From NCBI GenBank assembly GCA_934141615.1, contig CAKPCM010000025.1, positions 1-15,069 on the forward strand: a stretch of 15,069 bases of DNA. Direction: 5' to 3'. Below are positions 13,770 through 15,069 of this stretch, in pieces. The notes beneath the pieces are model-generated. The model was not told the origin of the DNA and did no database searches. It saw only the letters and a program-made list of their open reading frames with translations. How positions within the stretch are numbered: the first letter of the stretch is position 1; the number at the start of each line of letters is the position of its first letter. The stretch is from an uncultured Bacilli bacterium (lineage in GTDB: Bacteria; Bacillota_I; Bacilli_A; RF39; UBA660). Both the position numbers and the translations under genes were made by a program.

Positions 13770-14537
13770 TTATAAACTCATAAGTATGTGACTTAATACC
13801 ATTACACCAAAGCCTATCATAAAGTACCTTAAAACGTTTTTTAACGTACTTTCTTTATATGCACCTGGAATTAATTCATAAACGGATATATGAATCATAA
13901 TGCCCGCTATAATGGCGTATAATGCTGCCATTACATGATCATTTATTAAAGGTGCTAAAAATAAGTATGCTAATATACTTCCTAAAACCTCACTCATGCC
14001 GGATAATAAGGCGTATAAAAAAGCTTTTAACTTGTTATTAGTTGAGTGATATATTGGAACTGCAATAGATATTCCTTCTGGAATGTTATGAAGTGCTATT
14101 GCAATGGTTATGGTAAGGCCTAACTTTAAATTATTAGTAGAAGTAATAAAGGTAGCAATTCCTTCTGGTACGTTATGTAACACAATAGCTACCATACTTA
14201 TTATTCCTATCTTATATAAGCCTTTATTATTAGTATTTACGTTATTATCGGGTAAGTATTTATCTATTAACATCGATATAATAATACCAAATGTCATAAA
14301 AATTAAACTTAATATAACTTTAGGAAACAAGTTGTTATTATCTAGTATCATTTTAAATGAATTAGGAAGTAAATCGGTTAATGACACACACGTCATAACA
14401 CCAGCTGCAAAAGAAAGACTAACCTCTACTATCTTACTATTTTTTCTCTTATCAAAAAAGATAACTAACGCTCCTATAACGGTTGATATACCGGCTAAAA
14501 AAGACAATATAAAAGCATATAAACATCTGTTTGGCAT
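13770..14537 (-). CDS. ZIP family divalent metal transporter
   Basis: A 255-aa membrane protein that imports divalent metal ions such as zinc, iron or manganese into the cytoplasm. Around eight helices are visible. The two metal-site motifs of the family are intact: HNVPEG (121-126) in helix IV and HNIPEG (150-155) in helix V; the Glu in SGMSEVLGS (about 180-188) is also typical. It resembles bacterial ZupT-like proteins in size; metal preference cannot be read. GGAGG lies before the ATG. It follows the edge gene by 37 nt on the same strand and is probably co-transcribed with it. No metal-regulator site was recognised, and no terminator is seen after it. Confidence 0.93.
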   Translation of the reverse strand: MPNRCLYAFILSFLAGISTVIGALVIFFDKRKNSKIVEVSLSFAAGVMTCVSLTDLLPNSFKMILDNNNLFPKVILSLIFMTFGIIISMLIDKYLPDNNVNTNNKGLYKIGIISMVAIVLHNVPEGIATFITSTNNLKLGLTITIAIALHNIPEGISIAVPIYHSTNNKLKAFLYALLSGMSEVLGSILAYLFLAPLINDHVMAALYAIIAGIMIHISVYELIPGAYKESTLKNVLRYFMIGFGVMVLSHILMSL

Positions 14538-14574
14538 AATTATACCTCCTTTTAATTTATATGCTTAAAATGGC

Positions 14575-15066
14575 TTAAATTTGTTTATTATTTTCTTTAT
14601 CATTTACATATTTTTGCATACAATCAACAAGTCCTTCTATTCCGTTAACATTAGATGAATAAAAGAAGTTATTAGAATCATCTTTATAAAAAGGATTAAA
14701 CCCATATACGTTTATACTATTACAATTAAGTTCATGATTTATTAGCTCTATGTTATAAGGATTTAAAAAATCATCAGCAAATATAATATCTTTAACATCA
14801 TACTCATCGCTTAAATCTTTAGCATATGCTGCGATTTTATCTTCTTTATAGACTCCTTTATAATTTTCCTTAGTGATAAATCTTCCGTCTGATGAAACTT
14901 CTAATTCACCTAAAGCAAAAAATTGAAGTCCCAACTTGATATTATCATTTTTAACATATTTATTAAAAAACTTTATGTAATCTTCTAAAAATTCTTTCCT
15001 ATCGTCCGCGGTTAAAAAAGAAAAGATAATTTTATCAGAATAGTTAGTATCCACTAATTGTTTCAT
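14575..15066 (-). CDS. unrecognised protein at the window edge, possibly 5'-incomplete
   Basis: At least 163 aa, soluble, acidic, rich in Asp, Asn and Tyr; no family recognised. Features include an LGLQFFALGELEVSSDGRFI segment (about 45-64), DIIFADDFLNPYNIELINHELNC (about 93-115) and a C-terminal VNGIEGLVDCMQKYV helix. An alternation of strands and helices suggests an alpha/beta fold. The frame opens with ATG only three bases from the window end, so neither an upstream ribosome binding site nor a further upstream start can be judged. It is 37 nt upstream of the ZIP gene and probably shares its transcript. Confidence 0.6.
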   Translation of the reverse strand: MKQLVDTNYSDKIIFSFLTADDRKEFLEDYIKFFNKYVKNDNIKLGLQFFALGELEVSSDGRFITKENYKGVYKEDKIAAYAKDLSDEYDVKDIIFADDFLNPYNIELINHELNCNSINVYGFNPFYKDDSNNFFYSSNVNGIEGLVDCMQKYVNDKENNKQI

Positions 15067-15069
15067 TAA

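Noticed and set aside
14104..14568. 154-codon plus-strand frame opposite the ZIP gene
   Set aside because: It is the antisense shadow of a clear ZIP transporter with intact HNVPEG/HNIPEG motifs, and has no ribosome binding site or recognisable product.
1..15069. Mycoplasma-type code (TGA as Trp)
   Set aside because: Every conserved Trp position is TGG, and the one in-frame TGA falls at the natural end of the ABC transporter.

Overview
The window is AT-rich, densely coded chromosomal DNA from a low-GC Bacillota. It carries exonuclease VII genes (xseA, xseB), two sporulation-type genes (spoIVB, spoIIM) and strong Gram-positive ribosome binding sites. The genetic code looks standard: tryptophan is TGG throughout, and TGA serves as a stop once (end of the ABC transporter gene) against mostly TAA and TAG. 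Spore-related genes plus extreme AT content would suit a Bacilli/Erysipelotrichia-like gut lineage, but nothing here fixes the genus. I found no tRNA, rRNA, CRISPR array, insertion sequence or phage gene.

Left part, plus strand (1-6510): a stand-alone transglutaminase-like protein with its own promoter and terminator comes first. Next is a tight five-gene operon: xseA, xseB, two small membrane-anchored proteins that look like diverged tandem copies, and a sugar-nucleotidyltransferase-type enzyme, closed by a terminator. Then comes spoIVB, a PDZ/S55 serine protease with its catalytic triad intact, preceded by a perfect 22-bp palindrome next to its ribosome binding site, and a small helical protein of unknown role.

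Middle (6503-9150): a minus-strand membrane protein of unknown function overlaps the previous gene tail to tail. Above it lies a 44-residue small membrane protein with its own terminator. The plus strand resumes with spoIIM and an HTH-domain regulator whose promoter contains a short palindrome. About 460 bp without a convincing gene follows, holding two terminators and a G-rich patch that stands out from its surroundings.

Right part, minus strand (9153-15066): a HepT/MntA (HEPN/minimal nucleotidyltransferase) toxin-antitoxin pair with an extended -10 promoter; a HAD-family 5'-nucleotidase-like phosphatase; a DUF5662-type protein whose promoter spacer is an inverted repeat; an ABC half-transporter preceded by an AraC/GyrI-type regulator, with a bidirectional terminator between them; a ZIP metal transporter; and an unrecognised protein at the window edge.

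The most coherent functional units are the exonuclease VII operon, the sporulation genes, the HepT-MntA module and the regulator/ABC-exporter pair. I do not see a clearly new multi-gene system. The better leads are the paralogous membrane proteins behind xseB, the operator-like dyads at spoIVB and DUF5662, the HTH gene with its long non-coding tail, and the small genes that are easily missed.
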